Shown: positions 17,589 through 26,254 of the stretch, in pieces
Numbering within the stretch: position 1 is the first letter of the stretch
Layout: the number at the start of each line of letters is the position of its first letter
DNA from: Ignavibacteria bacterium RBG_16_34_14
Lineage (GTDB): Bacteria > Bacteroidota > Ignavibacteria > Ignavibacteriales > Ignavibacteriaceae
DNA length: 64,000 bases
Reading direction: 5' to 3'
Assembly: GCA_001802865.1 (NCBI GenBank)
Contig: MHAF01000098.1
Span: forward strand, 35,245-99,244
Notes under the pieces: model-generated
Told to the model about the DNA's origin: nothing
Database searches by the model: none
Seen by the model: the letters and a program-made list of their open reading frames with translations, nothing else
Position numbers and translations under genes: made by a program

Positions 17589-18904
17589 TTTTTATTTCCT
17601 TTTTTAACAGATTGAAGAAGTTTATTTGATTTTTCAGCCGCTTGCCCAAGAATAGTTTTTATATCCTGGTTTCCTATTATTGCTTTCTCAACAGCCTCAG
17701 CAATATTTTGATTTATTTCAACTCTGAAAAAATCTATAGATGCTCGAGCCATACTAATCTCAATCTGATCAACAAAAGATTTCATTGCTGGATCGTTTTC
17801 CAGAAATTTTTTATAGCCAGGTAACTCAAGAACTGATTTTCTTATGGGAAGATAACCGGACTCCTCAGAAAATTTTGCCTGAACATCTGGCCGAAGTATC
17901 CATTTGATAAATTTCCATGCTTCATCAGGATGCTTGCTTTGTTTAAAAACTGCAAGATGTTCACCTGCCATGTAAGTAGCTCTTTTAACCGGGCCAGCCG
18001 GGAGATAAGTTACCCCCCATTCAAAATTTTTAATTTCTCTGAATTCGGGTAAATCCCAGGGACCATCCATTATCATCGCAATTGTTCCCGAAATAAAACC
18101 TAAATCGTGTGTAAGCGTAAAATTATAAAATTTCTCCGCTTCGAAAATTTTCTTCCATAATGCTAAAGCTTGTACACCCGCATCACTATTAAATAAAACT
18201 TTAGTCTGATCTTCATTTATTTCTATACCGCCTGCCTGCCAGAGAAAAGGCGTCCATTGCAAAACCATCCATACACTTAAAGGTCCCGAAGCCGGGAATG
18301 CAGGAATATAAAATCCGTATTGATCTATTTTGCCATCACCATCTTTATCTTTTGTAAGTTTCACAGCATAATCAAAAAGTTCATCCCAGTCTTTAGGAGG
18401 TTTCTCGGGATCAAGCCCAGACTCTTTAAATTTATTTTTATTATAGATTAAAGCAAGAGTTGTAGCTTCCATCGGCATAGAATAAAGTGTATCTCTCCAT
18501 TTTGCAGATTGAAGTGATTGGGGAAAAATGTCCTTCATTTCTTCTTCATTTAAACCATCAGGTCCATTTATAAAGTGATCCATCTTATAAATTGCATCAG
18601 CCCCAACAAGCTTGTGCAAAAAATCTGAATGAAGCCATGAAATATCCGGTGCTGTATTACTTTGAATTGCTGTTATTAATTTCTGAATTAATGGATCGCC
18701 GCTGGGAACATATTGAGCAACTATTTTTATATCCGGGTTTTCTTTTTCATACCATTCAATAAGATCATTAAATGCAGGTATCGTTCGTGAAACAAAGCTG
18801 TGCCAGAAAGTAATTGTAATTTTCCCATTCTCACTTTTCTTTTTATCCGAACAACCTGAAAACGATATTACAACTGTTATAAAAAGAAGAAAGAATATTT
18901 TCAT
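17585..18904 (-). CDS. ABC transporter family 1 extracellular solute-binding lipoprotein, probable sugar binding
   Basis: The 439-residue protein has a lipoprotein signal with the lipobox FSGC (Cys18). The mature part shows the carbohydrate-binding family 1 pattern: ITITFWHSF at the N terminus, AAPDIS-type APDISWLHSD, LALIYNKNKFKESGLDPEKPP, and a late HPDEAWKFIKWIL. A KDKDGDGKIDQYG loop resembles a calcium-binding site seen in this family. It overlaps its neighbours on both sides by ATGA junctions. No ABC permease or ATPase gene is present in the window, so the membrane partners must lie elsewhere or are shared. Confidence 0.88.
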   Translation of the reverse strand: MKIFFLLFITVVISFSGCSDKKKSENGKITITFWHSFVSRTIPAFNDLIEWYEKENPDIKIVAQYVPSGDPLIQKLITAIQSNTAPDISWLHSDFLHKLVGADAIYKMDHFINGPDGLNEEEMKDIFPQSLQSAKWRDTLYSMPMEATTLALIYNKNKFKESGLDPEKPPKDWDELFDYAVKLTKDKDGDGKIDQYGFYIPAFPASGPLSVWMVLQWTPFLWQAGGIEINEDQTKVLFNSDAGVQALALWKKIFEAEKFYNFTLTHDLGFISGTIAMIMDGPWDLPEFREIKNFEWGVTYLPAGPVKRATYMAGEHLAVFKQSKHPDEAWKFIKWILRPDVQAKFSEESGYLPIRKSVLELPGYKKFLENDPAMKSFVDQIEISMARASIDFFRVEINQNIAEAVEKAIIGNQDIKTILGQAAEKSNKLLQSVKKGNKK

Positions 18905-19782
18905 TTAAATACTGAAAAATAATTTTCAAAAAATTTACCTGCATTAACTGTAACCGCTATTTCGTGTTTGCCATTAGATACATGTTTCCATTTTGTTAAT
19001 CCCCTCTCTTTTTTCTTTTCAAGTTCAATCTCAACTAAACCTTTTTCATATCCGCAAACATTCTTGTTAAATATTGCAACAGCTGCTAAAGGATCATGAA
19101 AAGTAATCCCATTCCATTCCTCAAACCATGCTTTGGAAAAATCAAGAACAGGTTTAAATAAATTATGATGAGAAAATTTTTCTTTAAACTCATTTTTTTT
19201 CATAATCACTTTTGAAGTTACATCCAATCCGAATGAACGATGAACTTTTATTTTGGAATTATAAACTATTGCTGATGCATGATAATCTCCCATTGCATTC
19301 CATTCTAACTTAGGGAGTTTTTTATCTTTCCTTAAAAAATTACCGCTCATGGAATAAAGTCCTTTTAACAAATAAGGAATTTCAGGATCTATTGAAAATA
19401 GCAGACCAATATTTGTTAATGGACCAATTGTTAATAAAATAATTTCGCCTGGATTTTTTCTTATAGTTGATCTTAGAAACTCAACTGCTTCTCCTTCAGG
19501 AAAATTATTTTTGTGTTCCCACCTTTTTAAAGCGCCAGCCTGTTTTGCACTTGTTTGAAGCTGTGGAATAATCAAAGGATTTTCTACCCCTGGATAAATT
19601 GGAATATCCTTCCCTGCAATTTTACAAAGCACACTTGCAAGCTTTGCCCGTTTAACAGGTTCTGAAGTAACCGTTGTTATTCCAAACAATTCACATTCAG
19701 GATTTGCCAGCAGATAAGCAAGACAAACTGCATCATCAATATCGCTTCCGATATCTGTATCAAGTAAAATTTTTACTGCCAT
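18901..19782 (-). CDS. Inosine/uridine-type nucleoside hydrolase family protein
   Basis: The family splits N-ribosides into ribose and base using a calcium site. The 293-residue protein begins with the Asp cluster DTDIGSDIDDAVCLAYLL at residues 7-24 and later has TFHDPLAAVA, containing the usual His-Asp pair. It lacks a signal peptide and is about 20 residues shorter than typical enzymes. It overlaps the solute-binding protein gene by 4 bases. rbsD and rbsK occur about 32 kb away in the window and could use released ribose. Family members in polysaccharide loci may act on other glycosides, so nucleoside specificity is not certain. Confidence 0.85.
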   Translation of the reverse strand: MAVKILLDTDIGSDIDDAVCLAYLLANPECELFGITTVTSEPVKRAKLASVLCKIAGKDIPIYPGVENPLIIPQLQTSAKQAGALKRWEHKNNFPEGEAVEFLRSTIRKNPGEIILLTIGPLTNIGLLFSIDPEIPYLLKGLYSMSGNFLRKDKKLPKLEWNAMGDYHASAIVYNSKIKVHRSFGLDVTSKVIMKKNEFKEKFSHHNLFKPVLDFSKAWFEEWNGITFHDPLAAVAIFNKNVCGYEKGLVEIELEKKKERGLTKWKHVSNGKHEIAVTVNAGKFFENYFSVFK

Positions 19783-19783
19783 T

Positions 19784-19870
19784 TTATTTTTTTGAATTAA
19801 TCTTTGAAGATATAGCTTTAATGAATTCCGGATATTCCATAATTATAGATATGAAATCTTTCGACTCCAT
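19784..19870 (-). pseudogene. 28-codon ORF resembling the end of a cyclic-nucleotide-binding domain
   Basis: In the 146-base gap between xylB and the nucleoside hydrolase gene, an open frame ends at TAA 19784-19786. It reads FIHRMESKDFISIIMEYPEF from a few codons before an ATG at 19870. The spacing of Met-Glu-Ser-Lys-Asp-Phe and Glu-Tyr-Pro-Glu resembles the tail of Crp-type cyclic-nucleotide-binding domains. No ribosome-binding site or upstream domain is seen. This is a weak similarity and probably a fragment. Confidence 0.2.
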
Positions 19871-19928
19871 TCTGTGTATAAAAGGATCGGCAACTTAAAT
19901 ATTCTTACCAATCTCATTAAACATATAT

Positions 19929-21473
19929 TTATTGCCTAAACTGCTTTTCAACTGCAGAACTAATTTTGTTAAAGGATCCTTTTAAGGATTGATAAAGATT
20001 TTTATATATATCATAATATTCCTCATACAATTTTACATTATCTGCTGCTGGTTTAGTACTTTCAGAAATCTTAATAGTTTTTTCACAAACTTCTTCTACA
20101 CTTGAATACTCGCCTGTTCCAACCGCTGCAAGTAGTGCTGCACCATAAGGAGCCCCTTCAGTTGTTATTAATGTTACTATTTCAGTGTTAAAAACATTAG
20201 TAAGAATTTGCCTCCATAATTTACTCTTCGCTCCTCCACCTGAAATCCTGATTTCAGATATTCCGAGACCTAATCTTTTATTTAATTCTAAACAATCTTT
20301 AAGACTGTAAGCAACTCCTTCAAGTATTGACCTGATAAAATGTTTTTTATTATGCCTGATTGTAATTCCGGTAAAAGTTCCCTTAGCATCGGGATCAGGG
20401 TAAGGAGTTCTTTCGCCCGTTAAATAAGGAAGAAAGATTAAACCTTCACTCCCTGCAGGTATTTCTCCTGCCAGTTTAGTCAGCAGATCATAAACATTTA
20501 TGTTTTTTTCAGCAGCTATTTGTTTTTCAGTTTCTCCAAAAATTTCTTTATACCATTTTAAAGAACCAGCGGCAGAAAGTGTAACCCCCATTACATGCCA
20601 TGCACCAGGAACTGCATGGCAAAAAGCATGAAGTTTACCTTCGGGTTCAATTGTTAAATTATTGGTATGAGAAAAAACAACTCCGGATGTTCCAAGTACA
20701 ACAGATGTAATTCCATCTTTAACTGTACCGGTTCCAATACCGCCAGCTGCCTGGTCACCTCCTCCTGCAACAATTGGAGTTTCGTAGTTGAGTCCGGTTT
20801 TTTCAGCAGCACTTTTTTTTATTTTTCCTGTTATTTCAATTGATTCATAAACTTCCGGCATCCAGGCTTTTTGAATATCCAACACTGAAAGGATTTCATC
20901 TGCCCAATTTCTTTTACCAACATTGAGAAGAGAAGTACCGGATGCATCAGAAACATCGGTTGCAAACTCTCCAGTCAAGCAAAACCGGATATAATCTTTA
21001 GGAAGAAGTATGTGTTCAATTTTTTTGTAAACCTGCGTTTCATTTTTTTTAACCCAGAGTATTTTGGGTGCCGTAAATCCAGGTAAAACAGGATTACCCG
21101 TTATCCTTAGTAAATTATCAAATCCAAATAATGAAGTAATCTCTTCGCATTCTTTAATAGTTCTCTGGTCATTCCACATTATGCAAGGACGAAGTACTTC
21201 TCCATCTTTATCAAGAAGAACCAGACCATGCATTTGCCCGGTTAATCCCATTCCTTTAACTTCCGAATTTTTAATCCCTGATTTTTTAAATATATCTTTA
21301 ATAGAATTTTGTGTCGCTTTCCACCAATCTTCAGGATTTTGTTCCGACCAAAGAGGTTTCGGATTATACATTAAGTACTCTGAGGTTGCACTTGATATAA
21401 CTTCACCGCTTGAATTAATAAGAATAGCTTTAGCTCCCGTAGTTCCAATGTCAAGCCCAAGATAATAGTTCAT
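19929..21473 (-). CDS. xylB: Xylulokinase (FGGY carbohydrate kinase)
   Basis: It phosphorylates D-xylulose to xylulose-5-phosphate for the pentose phosphate pathway. The 514-residue protein is full length and shows FGGY motifs in order: GLDIGTTGAKAILI at the N terminus, LWSEQNPEDWW, GLTGQMHGLVLLD (the MHG segment typical of xylulokinase), GGGDQAAGGIGTG with the catalytic Asp, and GGGAKSKLWRQI near the C terminus. No xylose isomerase gene is in the window. Xylulose could come from an isomerase elsewhere or from aldo/keto reductase and dehydrogenase steps. The neighbouring GH10-like and GH39-like enzymes fit pentose use. Confidence 0.9.
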   Translation of the reverse strand: MNYYLGLDIGTTGAKAILINSSGEVISSATSEYLMYNPKPLWSEQNPEDWWKATQNSIKDIFKKSGIKNSEVKGMGLTGQMHGLVLLDKDGEVLRPCIMWNDQRTIKECEEITSLFGFDNLLRITGNPVLPGFTAPKILWVKKNETQVYKKIEHILLPKDYIRFCLTGEFATDVSDASGTSLLNVGKRNWADEILSVLDIQKAWMPEVYESIEITGKIKKSAAEKTGLNYETPIVAGGGDQAAGGIGTGTVKDGITSVVLGTSGVVFSHTNNLTIEPEGKLHAFCHAVPGAWHVMGVTLSAAGSLKWYKEIFGETEKQIAAEKNINVYDLLTKLAGEIPAGSEGLIFLPYLTGERTPYPDPDAKGTFTGITIRHNKKHFIRSILEGVAYSLKDCLELNKRLGLGISEIRISGGGAKSKLWRQILTNVFNTEIVTLITTEGAPYGAALLAAVGTGEYSSVEEVCEKTIKISESTKPAADNVKLYEEYYDIYKNLYQSLKGSFNKISSAVEKQFRQ

Positions 21474-21490
21474 TTACTGTACTTTAATTT

Positions 21491-22492
21491 CTATCTGTAT
21501 TTATAATAATTAAAATCAACTTCATAATAAGATAGGATTGTTCTTCCCGGCATTGATACTTTATCAAATCTCCTGTTGTCTTCGTCAGTAAGCTTAACTT
21601 TAAGCGCACCAAGATTATCAATAAGCTGATCCAAATTTTTCGGACCTATTATTGAACTTGTTATTTCCGGTTTTTGAATTGTCCAGGATAATGCCAATTG
21701 AGCAGATGAACATTTTTTCTCTTTTGCAATCTCTTCAACAACATCGAGTACTTTGAAAGCTTCTTCAGTAAAATGATGATCAGCCCATTCATTACTATCT
21801 TTAAAACGGCTGTCAGCTGGTCTTTCTTTACCTCTTTTATATTTACCAGTTAGAAATCCACCAGCAAGCGGAGCCCAGGGAAGAATTGCCAATCCAAAAT
21901 TTTGTGCAACAGGAAATAATTCACGTTCAATCCTTCTATCCAGTAAATGATAAGGAGGCTGTTCTGAAATAAATCTATTTAAACCTAATTCCTTTGAAAC
22001 CCAAATGGCATTCACTACCTGCCATGGAGCAAAAGTGCTTGTTCCAATATATCTTACTTTACCTGATTTTATAAGATCATCAAATACTCTTAATGATTCA
22101 TCTATGGCAATATCACTTTGCGGTCTGTGGAGCTGGTAAATATCTATATATTCTGTCTGCAATCTTTTTAATGAAGCATCGCATTGCGCTATAATATGTC
22201 TTCTGCTGATTCCACCGGCATTAGGGTCATTGTCTTTCATCATTCCATGAACTTTGGTTGCAATTATTACGCTGTCTCTTTTCCCATTTCGCTTTAATGC
22301 TTTCCCCAAATATTCCTCACTAATACCTCGCTGGTAAGCATTGGCTGTATCAAAAAAATTAATTCCTTCATCAATAGCTTTATCAACAATTTCCATAGAA
22401 AGTTTTTCATCAGCTTTTCTTCCAAACATCATGCAGCCAAGACAAAGCGGGCTAACTTTTACCCCTGTTCTTCCAAGATTTCTATATTCCAT
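21491..22492 (-). CDS. Aldo/keto reductase (tandem copy 2)
   Basis: The 333-residue NAD(P)H-dependent oxidoreductase has the catalytic tetrad in order: Asp and Tyr in FFDTANAYQRGISEE, Lys in VIIATKVHG, and His in IYQLHRPQS. A GPKNLDQL segment near the C terminus contacts the cofactor. It has no signal peptide. Its start overlaps the stop of the preceding reductase by one base, so they are translationally coupled. It probably interconverts a sugar carbonyl and alcohol, but the substrate is unknown. Sequence divergence from its neighbour suggests separate roles rather than a recent duplication. Confidence 0.88.
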   Translation of the reverse strand: MEYRNLGRTGVKVSPLCLGCMMFGRKADEKLSMEIVDKAIDEGINFFDTANAYQRGISEEYLGKALKRNGKRDSVIIATKVHGMMKDNDPNAGGISRRHIIAQCDASLKRLQTEYIDIYQLHRPQSDIAIDESLRVFDDLIKSGKVRYIGTSTFAPWQVVNAIWVSKELGLNRFISEQPPYHLLDRRIERELFPVAQNFGLAILPWAPLAGGFLTGKYKRGKERPADSRFKDSNEWADHHFTEEAFKVLDVVEEIAKEKKCSSAQLALSWTIQKPEITSSIIGPKNLDQLIDNLGALKVKLTDEDNRRFDKVSMPGRTILSYYEVDFNYYKYR

Positions 22493-23538
22493 TAATTCCC
22501 CTTCTTATAAAGATTTCTAAAATAATTTTCCATTTTTTCTTTTTTGAAAATATCAAAGTACCAGTAAGGATAAATTCTTGCCGGTGAACTAACTTCATCA
22601 AGTTGCTTAATTTCTTCTTCATTTAGTTCCCAATCACTTACTGCTATATTATCTAAAAGTTGTTTTTCATTTCTTGCACCGATTATGACAGAAGTAATTC
22701 CCGGTTTTCTTAAAGTATAATTTAGTGCAACCTGACTCATTGAAACTTTTCTTTCTTTAGAAATTTTTTCCATAACAGTTAAAATTTCTTCTCCTCTATT
22801 AACATTATAAGGAAGATGATGACCGGGTTTTACCAATCTTGTTCCTTTTGGCCATTTTTTTCCTTTACGGTATTTACCTGAAAGAATACCGCCATGCAGA
22901 GGGCTCCACACGATTATTCCAATCCCCTGATCAATACAAGGGGGGATTTGTTCATATTCAAGATCCCGTCCAACTAAGGAATAATAAGCCTGTAGACTTG
23001 TAATTCTTTCCCAATTATTTTTCTCAGCAATTGCCTGAAGTTTCATTATCTGCCAGGCAAAAAAATTTGATATGCCTATATATCTGACTTTTCCTGATTT
23101 AACAAGTGTATCAAGAACACTCATAGTCTCTTCAAGCGGTGTCATAAAATCAAAAGAGTGAACCTGGTAAAGATCTATATAATCTGTTTTTAATCTCTTG
23201 AGACTTTCATCGCAAGCACGGATTAAATGTTGTCTTGAATGACCTTCACCATTTGGACCATCCCACATTTTTCCTTCGCCTTTAGTTGCAATTACAACAT
23301 TTTTTCTCTTACTGCCCAAAGCTTTTCCAAGCATTATTTCAGAAATTCCAAGTGAGTAAACATCGGCAGTATCAAAAAAATTTATTCCATTCTCAATTGC
23401 TATAGATGTTAATCTGTTTGCATCTTTCTGTTCCTGGTTGCCAAGATGAGTCCAACCTTTTTTGCTCGTGAAAGTCATTACGCCGAAACAGATTTCAGAG
23501 ACTTGTAAGCCTGATTTTCCTAGAAAACTGTATTTCAT
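22492..23538 (-). CDS. Aldo/keto reductase (tandem copy 1)
   Basis: The 348-residue protein has the tetrad residues in FFDTADVYSLGISE, VVIATKGEG and LYQVHSFD, and the cofactor segment IIGARNEKQL. It precedes the second reductase with a one-base overlap and follows a cupin gene by 13 bases. A tandem pair of reductases between a cupin and xylulokinase suggests oxidation and re-reduction of a sugar, that is epimerisation by two dehydrogenases, but this is an inference from context only. Confidence 0.88.
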   Translation of the reverse strand: MKYSFLGKSGLQVSEICFGVMTFTSKKGWTHLGNQEQKDANRLTSIAIENGINFFDTADVYSLGISEIMLGKALGSKRKNVVIATKGEGKMWDGPNGEGHSRQHLIRACDESLKRLKTDYIDLYQVHSFDFMTPLEETMSVLDTLVKSGKVRYIGISNFFAWQIMKLQAIAEKNNWERITSLQAYYSLVGRDLEYEQIPPCIDQGIGIIVWSPLHGGILSGKYRKGKKWPKGTRLVKPGHHLPYNVNRGEEILTVMEKISKERKVSMSQVALNYTLRKPGITSVIIGARNEKQLLDNIAVSDWELNEEEIKQLDEVSSPARIYPYWYFDIFKKEKMENYFRNLYKKGN

Positions 23539-23551
23539 TTTTTTATTTTAT

Positions 23552-24157
23552 TTATTTTGAATGAGGGTGATTCCAAAGATGTCCTAATCTTTTTTTACCT
23601 TTCAGGCTCGTCTCAAACCATACTCCATGAATTTCTTCATTAACATTTATAAGATCATGATGATCTCCCATTCTTGTTGCAAGTAAATAACCAGGCTTTA
23701 AATCATATTTTTCCCCTTCGGAAACTGCGAGTCCTGAACCTTTAAAGATAATCCAGTATTCATCACAATCATGAAAATGATTATCAAATTCTGTTTTTCT
23801 GTCATAGTTAACAGGATCACCTGCATTATACGGACTTTCACTATTATTAATTTTGAATACACCGCAAGAACCAGTTTCATCTGACCAGCGACCACCAATA
23901 TGAATTACGATGCAATCTTCTTCAGCCCTTATTCTTATTTCTGAACCGGGATTATTCAATTCCAGATAATCCTCTCTTTTTGCTTTCAAATTTTTCATAT
24001 CCATAAATATTTCACAGGATCCTTCACCAATAAAAATTTTTTCTTTAATAGATTTCTGTATAAGAGATTTCACTTCACCTTTTTTAATTTCAAATGTTTC
24101 AATGAAATCGAGTTCACTCCATTCTGGTAAAGGATCAGAGCATTTTAAAAGAGGCAT
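23552..24157 (-). CDS. Cupin-domain protein
   Basis: The 201-residue protein has a C-terminal cupin barrel with the metal motif in FDNHFHDCDEYWIIFKGSG, where two His and a Glu are the expected ligands, and a later His in RMGDHHDLINV. The N-terminal half may be a second, degenerate cupin lobe. It lies 2 bases after the corrinoid protein gene, so it is almost certainly cotranscribed with it. Such cupins in sugar loci can be isomerases, dioxygenases or sugar-binding proteins. Its tie to the methyltransferase genes makes it a candidate for handling the substrate or product of demethylation. Confidence 0.78.
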   Translation of the reverse strand: MPLLKCSDPLPEWSELDFIETFEIKKGEVKSLIQKSIKEKIFIGEGSCEIFMDMKNLKAKREDYLELNNPGSEIRIRAEEDCIVIHIGGRWSDETGSCGVFKINNSESPYNAGDPVNYDRKTEFDNHFHDCDEYWIIFKGSGLAVSEGEKYDLKPGYLLATRMGDHHDLINVNEEIHGVWFETSLKGKKRLGHLWNHPHSK

Positions 24158-24159
24158 TG

Positions 24160-24834
24160 TTATGCGGCTAATCCAATTAATCTTTTAACAAGTTGAACAG
24201 ATTGTGCTGCATCTCTTGTAAAACCATCTGCATGAATTTCATCTGCAAATTTCTGGCTTGCTGCTGCACCACCAATTATAACTTTATTATTTAAACCATT
24301 AGCTCTTAATGCTTCAATAGAAATTCTCATATTCTCCATTGTAGTTGTTAGCAGAGCAGACATACCTATAATTGCATCAGGATATTTTTTTGCAGCTTCT
24401 ATAAATTTTTCAGGTGGAGTATTTATTCCAAGATCAATAACTTCAAATCCACCTCCTTCAAGCATCATTCTTACAAGGTTTTTCCCGATATCATGCATAT
24501 CTCCTTTAACAGTTCCAATAACAACTGTACCAATTTTTTTTGAATCTTCACTTTTTAATAATGGCTCTATTATTTGCATTCCCGATTTCATAGCCTGTGC
24601 TGAAAGAAGCATGTCTGGTACAAAATATTCTCCGGCTGAAAATTTACTCCCGACTATTTCCATTCCTGCAATTAAAGATTCATTTAATATTTGTGAAGCA
24701 GGTATCATTTCATCAATTGCATTCTGAACAAGATCTTTTACTCCAGGTTTTCCAGCAAGATCAGGAGGATACTTTGCATTCGAATCTGTATGACCTCTAA
24801 TAACATTTTCCTTTATTACTTCAATCAGGTTCAT
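24160..24834 (-). CDS. MtaC-like corrinoid methyl-carrier protein
   Basis: The 224-residue protein binds a cobalamin cofactor and carries a methyl group between two methyltransferases. Residues about 1-90 form the helical cap domain; residues from about 100 form the Rossmann-like B12 domain with GDMHDIGKNL at 111-120, where His114 is the expected lower cobalt ligand, and later GMSALLTTTM and IIGGAA. It is followed by the cupin gene after 2 bases and preceded by the MtaB-like gene at a 33-base gap. The length and motifs match MtaC and other methyl-carrier proteins. Missing from the window is the reductive activase usually needed to reset oxidised cobalamin. Confidence 0.93.
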   Translation of the reverse strand: MNLIEVIKENVIRGHTDSNAKYPPDLAGKPGVKDLVQNAIDEMIPASQILNESLIAGMEIVGSKFSAGEYFVPDMLLSAQAMKSGMQIIEPLLKSEDSKKIGTVVIGTVKGDMHDIGKNLVRMMLEGGGFEVIDLGINTPPEKFIEAAKKYPDAIIGMSALLTTTMENMRISIEALRANGLNNKVIIGGAAASQKFADEIHADGFTRDAAQSVQLVKRLIGLAA

Positions 24835-24867
24835 TTATTTCCTCTTTAGGTTTTTTCAATCTTTAAT

Positions 24868-26253
24868 TTAGATATCATATTCTGCCGGCAAAAATTTATC
24901 TGCATAAATACCATTTTTCATCTTTTTAATTAAATTAATTTCATCTCCTGGAATTTCATCAAACTGCATTGAAAGTATATCCAGCCAGCGAAGTTCCATT
25001 TCATTTAATTTAATTTCTTTTTTATCTGAAGCATCTCTTAGCAGTTTTAGGGTTTCATCAACTGCGCATAAAGTCATTTTATAAGGAGAATCTTCCTGAA
25101 TAATTTTTTGAGACAAACTAATTATGATTTCGGGCTTTAGAATATATGCCTGCGGATCTAACCCTGCATCACTCTCAACCATTAGATTTCTATATTTTAG
25201 TGTAAACTCATTCCCATTTTTCAATGCAAGATTCATTAACCTGCAATCATAAATAAGCTGTTCGAGTGAGACAACAGGGGCATAAGCACTAAGCAGCTTT
25301 ACATTCTGTACCGATTCATTACTCCAAAGATCGGCTGCTGCAGAAGCAATATTGCCCAAATAACTAAGATGAGCACAAGCACTGGTTTTTCCTTCCATTG
25401 AAATTGGAATACCTGTTATTGCTTTTATGTACGGACCTTCGTATGCACAATCTTTGCTAGGTCCAATTGCACCAGCTAAATAAGCCTGAAGGCTGCGAAC
25501 AACTGTTGCAACACGTATTACTGCAGCAAGAGTTTTAGGAATCATTCCCTTATCTGCAAGAATCATTGCAGTGTTTGCAAATGCACATCCAGTGTCACCT
25601 GCAGGAATAACATTATGATTCTTTGAAATATCAACAACTCTTTCCCATAAATACTGCATATCTTTTACAGCAAGAATTCCAAGAGAAAAAATGATTCCCG
25701 ATAAATCTGCATTTACTAATGCATCATCATGAACTTCTTTTCCACCTGTTGATTCTATTGACAACATATCAGCGCCAGCTTGTGCACATAGTTCAAAAGA
25801 CCGGAACATATTAACTGTTAATTCACCACTTCTCATCAATGGAGGACGGTTGGTATCTCTTATATCTACAGGAGTTACCCGTAATGCAGATTTTAATCCC
25901 GATTTTTTATAAAACACATCCAAATTTTCAGAAAGTATTTTTGTTATCTCTGCTCCCCATTCTGGATTCATTGTCATTGGCGGAAGTAATTCGAATTCAA
26001 CAACTAATGCCGGAGTTTTTAATTCAATTGCTCTTTTGCAAACTTCACCAATAATTTCCGTGTAAATAGATTTAACTTCTTTCCAGGTTGACTCATTTAT
26101 TATTATTTGGGGGAGTGTGAAATTTATTTCCGGATAAACTACCCCATTTCCTATTTCAAATCCTCTTTGACATTTTACTGGTTTTGGAGCCAGTCCGAAA
26201 AATAATTCATCAGGATTTGATATTATTAATTTTTTTTCTACTGTAGAAATCAT
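24868..26253 (-). CDS. MtaB-like corrinoid-dependent methyltransferase (substrate methyltransferase)
   Basis: The family's founding member moves methyl from methanol to a corrinoid protein. I chose ATG 26253, just past the upstream stop codon, over an ATG at 26283 that overlaps the previous gene by 29 bases. With that start the zinc ligands fall at Glu167 (LSIESTGG), Cys223 (PAGDTGCAFANTAM) and Cys269 (GPSKDCAYEG), nearly the numbering known for methanogen MtaB. The 461-residue length and the EGKTSACAHLSYLGNIA segment also match. The physiological methyl donor is not shown. The location among glycosidases and sugar enzymes suggests methoxyl groups on sugars, or methanol released from esters, as donor. 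Confidence 0.9.
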   Translation of the reverse strand: MISTVEKKLIISNPDELFFGLAPKPVKCQRGFEIGNGVVYPEINFTLPQIIINESTWKEVKSIYTEIIGEVCKRAIELKTPALVVEFELLPPMTMNPEWGAEITKILSENLDVFYKKSGLKSALRVTPVDIRDTNRPPLMRSGELTVNMFRSFELCAQAGADMLSIESTGGKEVHDDALVNADLSGIIFSLGILAVKDMQYLWERVVDISKNHNVIPAGDTGCAFANTAMILADKGMIPKTLAAVIRVATVVRSLQAYLAGAIGPSKDCAYEGPYIKAITGIPISMEGKTSACAHLSYLGNIASAAADLWSNESVQNVKLLSAYAPVVSLEQLIYDCRLMNLALKNGNEFTLKYRNLMVESDAGLDPQAYILKPEIIISLSQKIIQEDSPYKMTLCAVDETLKLLRDASDKKEIKLNEMELRWLDILSMQFDEIPGDEINLIKKMKNGIYADKFLPAEYDI

Positions 26254-26254
26254 T

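Noticed and set aside
21064-21465. 133-codon plus-strand ORF opposite xylB
   Set aside because: It lies wholly antisense to a well-supported kinase gene, has no domain or ribosome-binding site, and its length follows from codon bias of the true gene.
24835-24867. Cobalamin riboswitch near the corrinoid genes
   Set aside because: The gaps around the MtaB- and MtaC-like genes are only 1-33 bases, too short for a B12 riboswitch.
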